A stretch of DNA of 64,000 nucleotides from Maylandia zebra (taxonomy: Eukaryota > Chordata > Actinopteri > Cichliformes > Cichlidae), in the NCBI RefSeq assembly GCF_041146795.1, contig NC_135187.1, positions 7,593,056-7,657,055 of the forward strand, written 5' to 3'. The notes beneath the pieces are model-generated. The model did no database searches. It saw only the letters and a program-made list of their open reading frames with translations, and was not told the origin of the DNA. The position numbers and the translations under genes were made by a program. Below, one piece after another: positions 16,690 to 30,700 of the stretch. The stretch's first letter is position 1, and each line of letters begins with the position of its first letter.

Positions 16690-17257
16690 TCGCATTTGGG
16701 GTGATGATATCTCTCCCTTGCCGTAGCACGTGTGTTGTACCTTGTCAATCTCTAGCTGTGAGAGCATAGGGGGGTCTAACCTAGGTGGGAATCAAACGTG
16801 CAACTCCCGCTCCAAAGGCGTGAAGACCATCTGACTCTGCTAGATCAAACACACCTGGTGACCCCACAATAATAAAGGTCCGCTCAAGAAGAGATTGTGG
16901 CTGCTGGATCACTTTGACAATTAAAGAAGTCCGTAATCATATAATACAAATGTTTATTTCTGAAAGGTAAAATCTGGCACTTATACAGAACTTTATGGAA
17001 AAAGTTGACAAAGTAAATTTTTACAAATGTATTACAGCTATGCCACAAACATTTCAGTCAAGCTCCCTTCACCAGAGAGTAATTCAGTGTGCCAATAATC
17101 CAAATCAGTTTGATTTTAAGCCTTTATTGTCTGAAGAAATAAACTCTTAACATGTGGTTTTCAGATCCCTGAAGATACTTCGTTTAATGCAAAAGAATTG
17201 CACGACTATAAGGTAGGTTCTTGCGCCGTTATAACTTGTTGCCGGTCGTTCCTGCAG
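16690..17257 (+). other. znf706: znf706 intron 1, distal part
   Basis: There is no coding signal here. A stretch at about 16775-16860 ('ggtgggaatcaaacgtgcaactcccgc') faintly recalls the reverse complement of a tRNA T-arm and acceptor, as in tRNA-derived SINEs, but it cannot be folded into a tRNA by eye. Confidence 0.3.
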
Positions 17258-17273
17258 GTTGAAGCTGAGGGCC

Positions 17274-18758
17274 ATGGCTCGTGGGCAGCAGAAGATTCAG
17301 TCCCAGCAGAAGAACGCCAAGAAGGCAGCAGAGAAGAAGAAATCTCAGGGCGCTGACCAGAAGACTGCAGCCAAGGCCGCCCTGGTCCACACCTGCCCTG
17401 TCTGCCGGGTAAGAAACAGCCACAGCTTCTGCCGAAGCTCGCAGAGGCCTTTCACCTTTGTTTTTAAAATGTTGATGCTTCATATTTTAAGATGTTAAAA
17501 CAACCAGTCAGCAGCTGCATACGTCATGTGGCTGGGTTTGTGCATGTGAGAGACGAGGGAAACTCTTTAGAGCAGTGATTCTCACCAGCACTGTAGAGAT
17601 GTAAGACAGGTTTGTCTGTATGCACTAATTTCAGTAATTGTCATAGGTTCAAGTTAATTGCATGGAGTTTATCGTAATGGTCACATAAATATCTCGGTTA
17701 AGTGCAACCAGGGCCAGAGATGGAAAAGGTCAGAGGTCATTTAGCTGGGTTTTTAAAATGTAGCTGTTCTGCTTACAGAGTCTGAAGTGATTGAAAGTGG
17801 AAAGTAGTTTGCATCCACTTTGGTAATTATTCAGCTGATGGCCACAGATTAGGTACGTTTGAACTTTCTTACCTCCTCAGGTTCATGTGCACATGTGAAT
17901 TATTAAAGAGCAGGTGGATCAGTCCAGATGTTACACCTTTTTTTTTTTTTTGTTTAAAGGGTGTCATTTGACATCTTCCACTGTTAGGCTGTAGCTACAA
18001 GCTGCGACAGTCTCAGATGTTAATAACTTGTTAGCAGGATTGATTTTACATGAATTTTAGACAAGATTTTTTTTTTTGTACTGGAAGCTTTTTGGCTTCT
18101 GTTTGTTGTCTAATGTTAACCAATCATGGGAAGGCTTTACCTGCAGGTAAATGGTCTATGTGGAAAGCAAGAGAAACACAGTGGCTGAAATTAACTGTAG
18201 AAATTTGTCAGCTTAGCTTTTTAAAATCTGCATCCTAGTTTGAACTGTAAACACTGAAACACAAGACAGGAAACCAGGCTTGACTATCTTTCTGCCATCA
18301 GCACCGGAAACCCCAAAACTTTGAATTTCCCCCAGAGGCTCAGTCAGATGATAGCTGATAGTTTCAAACATTGTTAAACTCACAGTGCTGGTTGGTGCAT
18401 TTTCGGTTAAGTATTCTTTAAGGGCTTTGCCCCCAGTCAGCAAACACAAAGTGGTCTGAAACACGTAAGAAAATAGTTTATCTGATAAAGATTTTCCTGG
18501 ATCAGAATCCAAGTACAGTAAGCTTAACATACTTGGGTTAAGTAAGGCTGCTGTTGCCTTACTTAACCTGCTGTGCCAGGGGAAGTGAAGCCCTGTTAAT
18601 GGTTGGAATGAGACCTTTTTGGTGTTTTGTTTCTCATGCTTTTACTGTCCTCCTCCTTTCAGACACAGATGCCCGACCCCAAAACCTTCAAGCAGCACTT
18701 TGAGAGCAAACATCCCAAGTCCCCCATGCCCCCCGAGCTTGCGGATGTTCAGGCATAA
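17274..18758 (+). CDS. znf706: Zinc finger protein 706 (76 residues, 2 coding exons)
   Basis: Coding exons are 17274-17408 (45 codons) and 18663-18758 (31 codons plus TAA), giving exactly the 76 residues of vertebrate ZNF706. The N-terminus MARGQQKIQSQQKNAKK is the SERF/4F5-like basic start. The second half carries one C2H2 finger: CPVC at the exon end, then 12 residues to HFESKH. The protein ends PPELADVQA. ATG 17274 sits 16 nt into its exon and is the only start that gives this conserved N-terminus. ZNF706 is a small, highly conserved nuclear/cytosolic protein linked to repression of pluripotency genes and to protein aggregation behaviour. Its biochemical role is not settled. Identity is near certain from length and sequence. 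Confidence 0.97.
18536..18568. repeat. Perfect 13-bp hairpin in znf706 intron 2
   Basis: GGTTAAGTAAGGC at 18536-18548 pairs perfectly with 18556-18568 across a 7-base loop. It lies about 95 bases upstream of the coding exon 3 acceptor. Its function is unknown. Confidence 0.9.
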
Positions 18759-20125
18759 AGGACTGCTGACTGGACCTGAATCTGGGTGAGTAGTACCTGT
18801 AGTGTTTTAAAAAAAAAAACAGTGTTTCCCACTCTCCAGGTTTCAAATTTAGACCAGAATTTGCTCTGCCAGGTTGCTTACTGGTCAGATTTGTGTTGTA
18901 TGATGTTGGATGCACTACAAGTCCTCCTCGGACTGCAGCTGGCGTCGGTAGTCCTCGTTTCTGCTTTGGAGACCGGCTGTGAGTTGACGGGACACTCCAG
19001 TTGGAACCGAAAGCAGATTGAGAACTTTCTTGATTCTGTTTAAATTAATATTGGAGTGAAACTACACAGCAAACATGAGGAAACTGTGTTTAAACTGTAA
19101 ACATGACCCCACAAACTGTTGCTTACAGATACACAATGACTACGGATTAAACATCGACTCGCGGCACCTGAAGGACGTTGGCGACGAACGCTGGGACCTC
19201 TCAGAATTCACGGACATCGGGTTGGGAAGGCGGGACGGGGCGGATGTGTGTATGTGCTGTGTACGTACATGTTTGTGTAAGAGAAAACAGTAATGATGGG
19301 GCAGGCGTACACCAGCAGCCCAATTTTATATTTATTGTGTACAACTACCTTGTTATCCCAAGTTGGGGAGGGGGGGGAAGCAGAACCAGCAAGATTATCT
19401 GTCTGCTTACACTGAATCAAAATTGTGACTAATGACGGGGATCTGGAAAAGCTTCAATAGGATGTAAAATAAAATTTCTGAATGTGTGTCTACCTGACAG
19501 CCGGTTCTATTGAAACGGTGTCGTCCAATGAGGCGACGGCACATTCACTTCACTCCCACATGGACGTGGCTCTGCTGTCGGGTCAACTCTTCAGCTCTGA
19601 TTTTTCTTTCTCTCCCCAAAAAAAATCCCAAAATCGGCTCCTTAAGGCGACTAAACGTTTCCTTTAACTTCCTGTCTGTATGGTCGGACTCCACAGCTTT
19701 GCCTCCTCTATGCTGCTGCTGCTCCACAGGTGTCCACACTCGGTAACACCTTACAACAGTACCTCACGTTAACCACACAGCAAGTCTATAACGCACTCTT
19801 TTTCAAATCTCTTCCACTTGGACTTCTCAGTGTCATCCTTCTTGGCAATAACACCCCCCATCTTTGTCCCGCCTCAGTTAAAGCAGGAGTTGTTCTGTAA
19901 ACCAAACACGCAGCTCTGTGCTCAGCGATGCTTTCAGCTGTAGTTTGAAGAAGCTGTACGTAGCCCCAAAGGACTGAGAGAGAAATCATTTAGTTCCGAA
20001 ACTGCAAAAGATAAGAGTTAAGGATTTTCTTTTTGGGTCTTCTTTAAATCACTAGCAAGCAAAAATAATTTGTTTTCACTGTAACTTTTTTTTTACCCTT
20101 TTCAATAAATTGAAAAATGTATTTA
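18759..20125 (+). other. znf706: znf706 3' UTR with its own intron
   Basis: After the stop the exon runs to 18785 before donor GTGAGT. An acceptor TTGCTTACAG ends at 19128, and the final exon would run to about 20125 past AATAAA at 20104-20109. The stop is only 27 nt from the junction, so the mRNA should escape exon-junction-dependent decay. An earlier AATAAA near 19467 could give a shorter form. Confidence 0.6.
20104..20109 (+). terminator. znf706: Poly(A) signal of znf706
   Basis: AATAAA is followed about 20 bases on by 'gtgattggtctgctc' and lies after a T-rich stretch. It is the last good plus-strand signal before the convergent bmp8a gene. Confidence 0.55.
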
Positions 20126-20129
20126 ATGT

Positions 20130-21360
20130 GATTGGTCTGCTCAGATGCCTTTTATTCTGCATGAGAATCGTTTTTGTTTTTAAATCAATACAGTTAGTTT
20201 GTGTGTGTATTACTCAGACTGTGACTATTAACTGTCTTTAACTCAGACTTGCTACTTCAAGCTAACATATAAAGAGGTTAAGTTAAAAGTTTGGGATGGA
20301 TTTGCATGAAATTTTGTTTTAGAGGCGATGATTTCAAGACCATTTAGAAAATATCAACTAATCTGGATCCGGACTCAAAGCGAGGTGTGGAGCAGTCTTG
20401 GTCTGCTCCTGCTGAAATAAATGCAGTCTATTTAATTTAACATGAGTATGCAGATATTTATAGACAATAGAAGAGTTCTGGTAATAGACATGTTCTGGTT
20501 TGAATTATTAGTCTGAATAATGTTAATTGGACAGTCATGTGATCGGAGAGACACTGGTGACAATAACAGGTGTGACTCTGTAACTCTAGCAAGACTTAAC
20601 AGCTTTTTAAGCTTAATATATTTACGCATTTGCAGCACTAACTAAATACAGGTAAATTCTCATGGTTGTTGGTGAGATACAGCTCAACAGTTTACTTATA
20701 TAAAACATGCCTTCAGGATAAAATCTGTGTTATTGTTAAAGAATCGGAGAAACCGCAGAGCTCCAATTTGATTTTCGAGCAAACATAACGTGCTCCAGAC
20801 CAGCTACATGTTCAGCGTAAGTCACAGTTGTGATTTAGCCTTGCTAAAAGCAGCACTCACTGTTCCTCCACAGATTTACCAGGGTTCAGTCTAGAACCCG
20901 GTCCTCACATTTTCACCATAAAATAATTTATGATCCCAGCGTTTGGAGCACTGATGTTCTCGGCTTTGGGAGTGGCTACTGCAAATACTCCAGTACACCC
21001 TACTGTTTCCACACCGGGTGGAATATTGCAGCTGTGTGCAGGACTGCTTATACATAAATGTGAAGGCACTTCCTCCGTGGAAAGCTCGTCTCTTCTGTCC
21101 TCCAGATGCATTTAAGGACTTGAGACATCCAGGCGTCAGGCTGATTTCCAGGTTTTAGGCAGGATGATAGAGACGCTGGTAAAAAGCCCATCATCACGTT
21201 TACTTTCACACCTGTTGAGACTCTGGTTTCACAGCAGCTGGCTTCAGATTGGACTCAGGTTACAACATGTTTGCATTTCACTTTAGTGGAATAACTAGGA
21301 TTTGCTTAAAACTTGCAAAAATAAAATTAGATTATTTACACGCCTCAATCTCAAACTGAT
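20130..21360. other. Intergenic DNA between convergent znf706 and bmp8a
   Basis: About 1.2 kb of AT-rich sequence with no convincing coding exon, RNA gene or recognised transposon. The two flanking genes converge on it. Confidence 0.5.
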
Positions 21361-21923
21361 AATAAATGTACTGTTTATTTTATATTAACTGAATACAGTT
21401 TAATAATCTCTTCATATAGATTTTTCTTATAACAACAGTAGTGCTGTCAGTTAACAAAACCAAAAAAAATTATCAGGCATCACTGATGGATTTCCTACCA
21501 TCTAAAATCATCTGCCTTCATGAGAATTTAAACCTTTCTGTAGTAAACTAAAGTCTGTGGTTTGATGCTGATAGATTAGCTTTTTTCAATTTGAAAATGT
21601 ATCAAAATAAGAGAAATGCCCAAACATTTGCTCGTAACTTCCCTGAAGAAGCTAAGCGATGTTCAATGTGTACATTTATGCCATTTCTGCAATGTAATCG
21701 TGCGCCGCGAATCGATTGTTTTTGTGAAGCCAAAGAGTCTCGGAAAATGCTGAAACACTGACAAAGGAGAAATCTGCGAACTTTAACTCTGAAAAACGGG
21801 ACCATTCAGACCTGCTGGATGAGATTTGTTGGTCCATCATCATCCAAACTGTTCATGTTTCTGCAGCGTCTGGAAAAATAAATCACCCTTTATACATTTT
21901 CTTCTAAGCGGAGCCTCGGCCAC
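21360..21923 (-). other. bmp8a: Likely bmp8a 3' UTR
   Basis: The stretch follows the TGA at 21924-21926 on the minus strand. A minus-strand AATAAA lies at 21374-21379. The end point is inferred from that signal alone. Confidence 0.35.
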
Positions 21924-24900
21924 TCATAGACAGCCGCAGGTCTTGACCACCATGTTGCGATGCTTTTTGAGGATGACGTTGTTGTTGTCGTCGTAGAACA
22001 GGACTGAGATTGGGCTGAGCTTCGTGGGGGCGCAGCACGCTTTGGGGACCTCGTCAGGCTTCAGGATGTGAACCTGCCAGAGCAGAGTGAAATACAGTTA
22101 ATGCTGTTATACTAAAGTATGTTTTAGATATGTAACAGAGAAGGGACAAAAGTAAAGTCTATTATAATATTTAGGTATGTTGTAATCAGGTGTTTACAGG
22201 AGTTAGAGTCTGTTGGCAAGTTTTAAGGACTTTTATTTTACCAAGCTGTCCAACTGAGACCCAGATCTGTTCTGCAAGAGAAGCTGGTCAGTGTGGCAGC
22301 CATACAGACTCACAATATTACCCTTTCTTCATGGTACCCATCCCTCGAGCCTTTCTCCATTTGAAGCAATGAATTATCAGAGATTGTAACATCTGGTCCT
22401 CTTACTGAATCAGTTCGTGTTTCTTTTGTTATTTCAGTTAAATTAATAAAATAAAAGGAAATGCTCCTAACTGAAAAGATCCATTTCATACACTCCAAAT
22501 TTGTCCAAACACTGAGTGATCATATAAAAAACAATTTGGATGTAATTAATGACCAGAACATTTGTGATTTTCCTTCCTGCAGCGCAACAATTGCCCACAA
22601 CTAAAGAAAAACAGCCACATGCCTCCTTCACCACATTTATTACAGTGTGTAAATTCACAAACCATCGGCTACAAGTGCAGATCTTTCTGTAAAGTTTCTG
22701 CAATGTTTGTTAAAATAAAAACACTTCAGATCTGAAATCCCACATAAAAAAGAATGACTTGAAAAAGTAGTTCAGCTCTAAAAGAATGCAGTAAGAGACT
22801 GCAGAGGCGCAATGATAATATATCATAGGCACAAAAGTAGAGGCCACAAATCCACACCTGCGCAAACCCAGATGTATGCATCAGCGGTACTCAGTAGTGT
22901 TCAGGAGTTTACCCAGTGGCACATTCGGATGCAGGAGCTGGGACTGAACCATCAGTCGCCTCAGTGGGGTTAAGGTCTGGCTCTGTGATGGCCAATATGT
23001 GTTTGAAATGTTCCTCAATGATTCCGTCAGGGAAGCAAAAATCCACTGATGGAATAAACATGGTTGCTCATGATACTCAGGTGGTCAGCTGACCTCATTT
23101 TTTGGAAATGTGGTGTTAAAAATGCACAATGTTGTTTTTGTTGGTCGAGTAGTGCGTACACACATCACCATGACACACATCAAGCCAACAGGAGCAACAA
23201 ATTGACTGAGATTACTACACGAGGGGCCCGCGGGGAAAGGTAACAAGCTTCACGGTGTTTATTTTATCTGTATCTGTATTCTGACATGGCCGAGGTCAGG
23301 ATGTGATTGACTCGTGTGTACTGACCACTTGCTGGATGAGGGCGTGGTTGGTGGCGTTCATGCAGGCGCCCAGAGGATAAAAGCACTCTCCATCACAGTA
23401 GTACGCCGAGTATCCAGTAGGAGCCAAAACCCAGTCCTGAGCACAAAGACACAATTATAGTTTATGATACAGAAGCTACAAGTTTTATCTAATCTATAAA
23501 GAAATGTCACGTATGAGAGCGACACATGAGACGTTATATCAAAGATGATTTAACTTTTATAGGTCACTAGTAAACAGATGATTAACACCACGAGTAACAG
23601 GACTGACCTTCCAGCCCAGATCGCTGAAGCTGACGTAGAGTTCGTGCTTTTTACAGGGCTGACCTCTGTTTTCAGAATTACGTTCTGAAGGAACAACAGA
23701 AAAAAAGGTGAAAATTATTTGCACGATAAAACAACGAGTTAAAGGTTTCAACACGGTCATCAGTAAGGCCTGTAATCCCAGAGTGTGATTGGCCGGAGCC
23801 TGACCTTTGAAGTTGGGGACTGGGAGGTCGTATTTGGGTTTCTTCCTGCGGGGATGAGGTTTAACGGCTCGCGGCGGCCGACACGGGACCTGGTTCTCCC
23901 TGAAGAAGGTGACCATGAAAGGCTGCTTGGAGCGAGGGCCCCTCCGACCCACCAACCCAATCCACCCTCCAGCCAAGGAGCGGTCTGAAAGAAAAGTGTC
24001 TCGTTATATAAAACATATAAAGGTAAAGAAGCTGGCTAATAATTATGGAGACCTTGATACAGGGTGTTGACCTCCTGAGGCCACACCCTCCCTCATTACA
24101 TAAATACACATCACCTGATCTGCTTAAGTCCAATAAGCGTTTAAGTTTTTACAGCTTGGAGTTGGAAAATATACATAAAAACTGTGATATGGTCAAAATA
24201 CTCCCTACTCACCAAGCCCAGTATAAGATAAATACGGATTATTTTGAACTGACTCATGCAAAGCTACACTTGAGGAGTCCAAGGGTGAAGATATGGAGCT
24301 GGAAATGAAAGTAACATGACCTGTTTAAGTATTTTCCACTGATTAAAACCACAGGGCAGGAAAGCAGGAGATAGTTGGAGGTTACAACCATATAAGGCGA
24401 ATTAATGGATCTAATGGCACTGATAGAAATGAGCATCGGTGTTGGGCCCAGAGGCGGACCCACCTTCTTCTGTCTCTACGTAGAGACGTATGCCCATGTT
24501 GCTGCGGGGGTGGACGAGCCAGTGGTTGGAGGCTGAGGTGACGTCAAAAGCCAGCCAGCCCTCCTGCCCTGCAGGTACCGACTGCATGTCCAACAGCACC
24601 AGCTCTGGCTCTCTGCAGGAAGAGGACGTATAGGAATTTAGAATTTAAAAGAACAGCTTGGTGGTTTCACATATTTTGATTGAGCATACAATCACCAAAA
24701 TTAACTATATGGTCAAAGGTCTTTTGATCTTTTAGTTGTTTTACACTTTACGTAAAAATCTCTGCAAGGTTAGGATCTGAATGCTTCTTCCAGCTCTGGT
24801 GTTTTTCTCCAGCACACGCAAGTAAACTTTATCAGTCTAGACAATCATAAACACTCGAGTCAGCCTGTATTTATCAGTTTGACAGATGACGTCCTTTACG

Positions 24901-27730
24901 GCTGTTATAAACAAGACTTCAGATGGTCTTATTTTCACAGACTGCAGCCAGGCTCACGATCTCTGAATCTGTGTTTTCAGTGTTGCTTTGATCTGATTTG
25001 ACCTGCTGATTTCATATAAGGTTATCGGTCTAGCTTTGTGTTTGAACCAGTTAGTGTAAAAACAAAGTAGGGCTGAGGCACGGGGGGGGGGGGGGGGGGG
25101 GGGGTGTTTATAGGCTTATACCCATAAATTTAAAACAACATAAAGACGCTAAAGACAGGCTAAAGCGTCAGAAGGCCTAAAGCTGGCCGTGTGGGACTAA
25201 AATCAAGTAACTGAGACCAAGACTGAGAAGGAGAACTACCGTAAAGGAAGAAAGACATAAAAGTGAGAGGAAACCTCTGTCTATTCTCTCGTTTGATCTC
25301 GTAGACGGAGATGTGCAGCGTTCGGTTTGCCCTCTGACCCACCGTCAGCGTCTTATAGATACGAAACTCTGCCGCAGTCACCGTCTCACCCTTGGGGAGA
25401 GGGGTGAGGTCAAAACGAAACTCCTTCCAGTAGGGACGAGGCTGCAGGAGGTCACGCTCCTGCTCCACTGCACACGGAAAGAAAGAATAGGGGAGATTCA
25501 TCAGCATGGCTTTTCAGAAGGAACAGATTTGTTTGAGAACTTTAAATAGAGTTAGATTGTAAACATTTAGATGATTTGACAGTAATGCTGAAGTATTTCA
25601 AGCATACATTCTGGAAGATGGAGGCACAGATGCTCAAGCATCATTCCTGGTCAGTGCATGCTGGTCCTGCACATTCATACAAGTTTGTAAATGAGGGCAT
25701 TTCTTTCAGAACACCAGAATAAAGCAAACAATCAAAGAAAAAAAGGATAAACTAAATAATGCGATAAACAAAAACAAAAAAAAAACCTCAAACAAGGGGA
25801 AAAAAAGCTACCAGGTGAAGGTTTTTGGACCAACACCAGTCGCTGTCGGTGCCAACATCAGATTACAAACTGTTCCTGTTGTGCAAAGAACTGGGGGAAA
25901 ATGGTTTCATCCAACCAGATCTGAACGGTTTGTCTGAGGAGTTTTAGTTAACAGCAGATGAAAGAGGAGAAAATGTGTGTAACTGTGGAGCATAAAGGAG
26001 CAACAAAAGTGAAGAAGAGGAGCAGCAGTGAGCTCATCAGGAAATGAGTCAGAGAAAAGGACAGAGGGAAACAGTGATGAAAGAACTATTCACATCTTTG
26101 TAACACAAGTAAAAGATCAGACAGAAAGGTGATCATTACAATTTATTCCTCATTATTTTTATTAATGATAATTTACTGCTGTAGCTGCAAAATGTAAAAG
26201 ACAATTTAAACTACTGTAAAGTGCAAAAAAATAAAACAAATAACTATTATATCCTTCACACAGAAAAATCATACCAACTAACTGCACCCGAGAAGCAGAA
26301 CTCAAGCAAACATTTCCCCCAAATGTATAAAAGACCGACGTGTTTCTGTTCGTAAGGTCGCAGTTTTAAAATTGCATTCTTTTATTGCCCACCAGGGGGC
26401 GACAGCGCTGCCTGCAGCTCCGTCTCGCCGTGACCCGATGACTCATCGGCTCAGTTGCCAATGGTGATTCCGTGATAAAGGAGGGTCATCCAGGGACTGT
26501 CAATTACAAATCAGGTGACTGCTCCCACCTTTTGTGGCCTGCACTACAGGCTGCACGTCGTAAACACATTCTTCTTAAAGGTTTCAACTATTTTTTCCTT
26601 CATAGTATTAAATAAATAAGCTGTTCGGTTCTGTCATTTATTCTTCTAGCGAGGAACAAGCGCTTCAAAATCATATAAACACTGGAAAATACAGAAAAAA
26701 GACAAATAATTACAGGATAATGTTGTTTACTGTAGTTTGAATACAGTAAACACCGGTCATCCTCAACATTAATCTGAGGTCATCATATCTTTTGAGCACT
26801 TTCGTTTGTGAGCTAGGACAGTAATTAAAACTCGGTCTGATGTATCTTGTGGATACTCAAAAAGCCTTTGTTGAGTTCTTTAATTGGACAAAGTCTTTCT
26901 AGAAGCAGGCCCCGAGAGTCTGCAGCCACCCTGAGAGTGATCTAAGATCCCGGGATCGCCTAGTGCCGACATTTATGACCGTTGTTATGATTTTTGTCAT
27001 ATTTTTTAAATCATAAAAATGTTTCTTGAATTTATCAGTTTAGTTCACTCATAAAATGATCAATAATCACAAAGCAACGATTGAGTAAAATGCAACTGAT
27101 TTATAAAATGAAATGTTTATTTATTCAAACTTGTATAAAATGAAAATTTACCAATCAAGTACAATTCATTTGATCAGATTCCAATAAATTACATTTTTAC
27201 ATATATTGGGGGAAAATGCCAGTTTTTAAAACTCACAGATTAAGTTGCAAAGACTCACTTTTAGTTTAGATTTGGGGATGGACAGTAAACCCTGATCAGA
27301 AGATCTACTGGTAACATTTGACTGTTTGGCTTTACAAACACAAACGGAGCCATTACGAGATTTACTGTATAAACTATAATGGTAGCTATAAATGACCACA
27401 CTTGGTGACTTGAGGGTTCAGCTGAGGTGCCCTGCTGAAGGGCACATCAGGAGCTGCTGAGAACATGCGAGCATGAAAAGTCCTTCAGGGTTTGATCGTG
27501 ACTCACAGGAGGAAACCCGAAACATGACACGAGGTGGAAAATGCAACTGAGGCCTGAATCTGTAAACGCAGAGGTGAGCAAGTGAACACACGCCCTCATA
27601 CATCAGCACAGCGAGTGTGTGTGTGTGTGTGTTTGGGGTTTGGTCTACACACACACACACACGCACACAGAGCATGTTAAATAGAGATACTCAGCAGAGG
27701 ACACCCCTCATGGGTTGGGCGTGCGCATAT

Positions 27731-27772
<42 letters not shown>

Positions 27773-30700
27773 GCAGTAATTAGAGACACTTAGTGCTCTG
27801 AACCGCAGCAGCTGCTCCGCACACACACCACTAATTGCAGCCCTGCCTGGTATTTTTAGTGTCGCTCCCTCCACAGCAGTATTTTCATCTCAATTCAGAC
27901 CGTTGGCTTTTTTTGTGTGTCAGTGGGCCTTTAATTCTAACCAGCTGTGTCTTCCCATTACATATGCACAGACACACACGCTCGCCTGTTTCATTCAGCT
28001 TACACGAACCACACGCACTGATTCGATTAGTTATTCGAGGAGCTGCTAAATATATTTGGTGTGTGGTTGGATGCTTCGTCTTTTTGTTGTGTGAAAGTTC
28101 ACACACTCAGCCTGAGGTCTTTATTTCCTGCACGATATCTCGAATGTTCTCTGTTCGCCTGATGTGTTTTAGCCGCCCTTTTAAGTACGTTCAGTGAAGT
28201 TTTAAAGGTTTTCTCCAAAGGAAACTCTGTCCTGAGCTGTAGGTGATTATTAAAGATATGAGTCACCTCTGTTTACGAAATCGTGCTGCTTTGGGAGATG
28301 ACACGCTATGCTTCTGCAGCGCCGACTGATAAATTTCAGGGTGCTTTTTCTTTTCCGTAGCAGAGCAGATTTATGTTTTGTTTCTGAAAAAGCAAACCTC
28401 TCATTTGAGGCAGTTCATTAGAGACCCTGAGCAGAGAGGGGGTGACGTTTCCCACGGTGAACTGGGTGCAGATCACCATCGAGCAGGAGGAAGGAAACCA
28501 TCGGGAAGAGGATGTTTAATGTTCAGGCTCGGACAGATAGGCATCAGCGGGGCTGCGCTGTCGTGTTGGTGGACGCATAAACATCCACACACGGAGGCCA
28601 AGAGGCAACTTTCAGCAGTATATTGTTTTCGGTATTAAATGTTATGAATTTTCTTAATGGATTAGTTTTTTGTTTGGGCTGCAAAATGTTAGAAAACACT
28701 GAAAATTCCAAATCAGTTTTTCATTTCTGTTCAGCTTCACTTTCCTTTCTCTGAACTGTATAAACATGTTTAGGGTCAGTTTAGTGTGTACATGCTGGGT
28801 GGTCACTGTCAGGGCCATGTCAGTTAACATATAGTACAATATAAACACAATCTTCCTCATGCTGGTCGTGTTGCAACATTTAACCAAACTGCATTAGTAT
28901 TTTTTTAACCACATAGTATCATTTATTCCCATAAAATCTATAAAAATGTTTTTGTTTGCTTGCTTCTTAAATAATATAGTTGCTTAGAACCTTTGTTGGT
29001 GATGGTAAACTACATGAACTCATGTAGTTTACATGAACACTTTCTTGGTGATGCTCTGTTTTTGTCCCCTATTAATTGACCTCCATCGAGTTCACGCTAA
29101 CCAACATTTCTCACCATAATTAAAAGATGGGCATAATCAGTGTGAGCATCTCTGTTTTTAAAAACGACATCATGAGAGAGAGAGAGAGTGCAGTGACTTT
29201 TCAATCACACTGTAAACAGCTGCAAACCTGCTTTATTGACCTTTTTTATTGTAAAGGGGACATAATTTACCAAATTGACATCATGTAATATTCGATGAGA
29301 CTTTAATTTAATGATCTTGACCATAAACGTATCAGGAAAGTGTTTACTGGGGTCATAAATAAAGCCAGAAGCACGGTGGTTTTACAACCCAGTCTTCAGC
29401 AACAAGGGGAGTCGCCCCCTGCTGTTCATTAGAAAAAAATGCAGGTTTAAGACATGCTCTCTTCCACAGCATGTCTTTTATCCTGTCTTCCTTCTCTCAC
29501 CCCAAGTTTCTTCCTGTTAACCGGGAGTTTTTTCTCCCCACTGTCGCCAAAGTGCTTGCTGATAGGGGCTCAAATGATTGTTGGGTTTCTCTCTGTATGT
29601 ATTATTGTAGGGTCTACCTTACAATATAAAGCGCCTTGAGATGACTGTTGTTGTGATTTGGTGCTGCATAAATAAAACTGAATTGAACTGAATTAAGGCT
29701 CAACCCAGCAAAATGTCTGAACTAAACTAAAAATAACAATAAACTTAATTTCATATGCAACTACAGTTAACACTATATTTTAATGATAATTACTAACTTC
29801 CTGCTTGAACGTATTGAAGATTATGCCCAGTTAATCCATGCAGCCATTATTAATGAAAGCTGAGTGTGGATAAGAAGCAGCCAATAAAGGGTTTAATTCA
29901 GCCCACTGGGTGGTTGAAAAGTTTTATATGAAGAGAGGTTTACTTAAAATATACTTCTTAGTGGCTCATAGTCCGTTTCTGTCATGTCAAAGCTGTCTTA
30001 CAGATAAATACTCAAAGTATGGCAGGCCTTTATAGCTGACAGATCTGCAAAGGAACTGTGGTGAGGTGTTTGACTTCCATAATAATGTTTCTGTGTGATT
30101 TCGACTGAGTGTGGAGAAACAGACATTTCAGGCTGTTTCATTCTGAACAGATGGTTCAGGATGTATTTCTTTACACCAAAGGGAAACAGACTGGAGATGT
30201 TTTAGGTTGTTACGGTGTTTTGGTGGTCTGGACCACATGTTCAGACAATCCCTAAATTTTGATTGGCTGCAGTTTACAAAAGTCCACATAAATCTGCTAA
30301 GACACGAGCTGAAACAGAGATGTGAGGATCTATGAATGAATTCCTGCTGAAGCCCAAAGATGATCAGCAGGCAGAAGAGCAGCTGAAGTTTGTGACCATT
30401 CCTTCACATCATCAATGCCAAACGTTTCACCTGCATAGTTTGTGTGTGTTTAAATCAACAAACACTTTGCATGCACCAGGTTTAGTTTTTTCACCCTACT
30501 TAATGTTAAATTGGGCTATTTGTGCCCTCAGAGCTAAAATTAGTTTGATGCCCCTGATTTGGACAGATTTTCACCTCTTACTTTAAACATCAAAGTCCTT
30601 CATCTAATATCAGGGGAGCAGCAGGGGACTGAGGCTGGTGGATTTTAGGAACCATGAACTGAAACGTAAACCTACCAATAAAAATCTGTTGTACTGACAG

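Noticed and set aside
16775..16865. tRNA-like or tRNA-derived SINE segment on the minus strand
   Set aside because: Only a vague match to a T-arm. No complete cloverleaf or intact A and B boxes could be made out.
23785..24308. Plus-strand frames over bmp8a exon 4 and its intron
   Set aside because: They are antisense shadows with no splice or family evidence.
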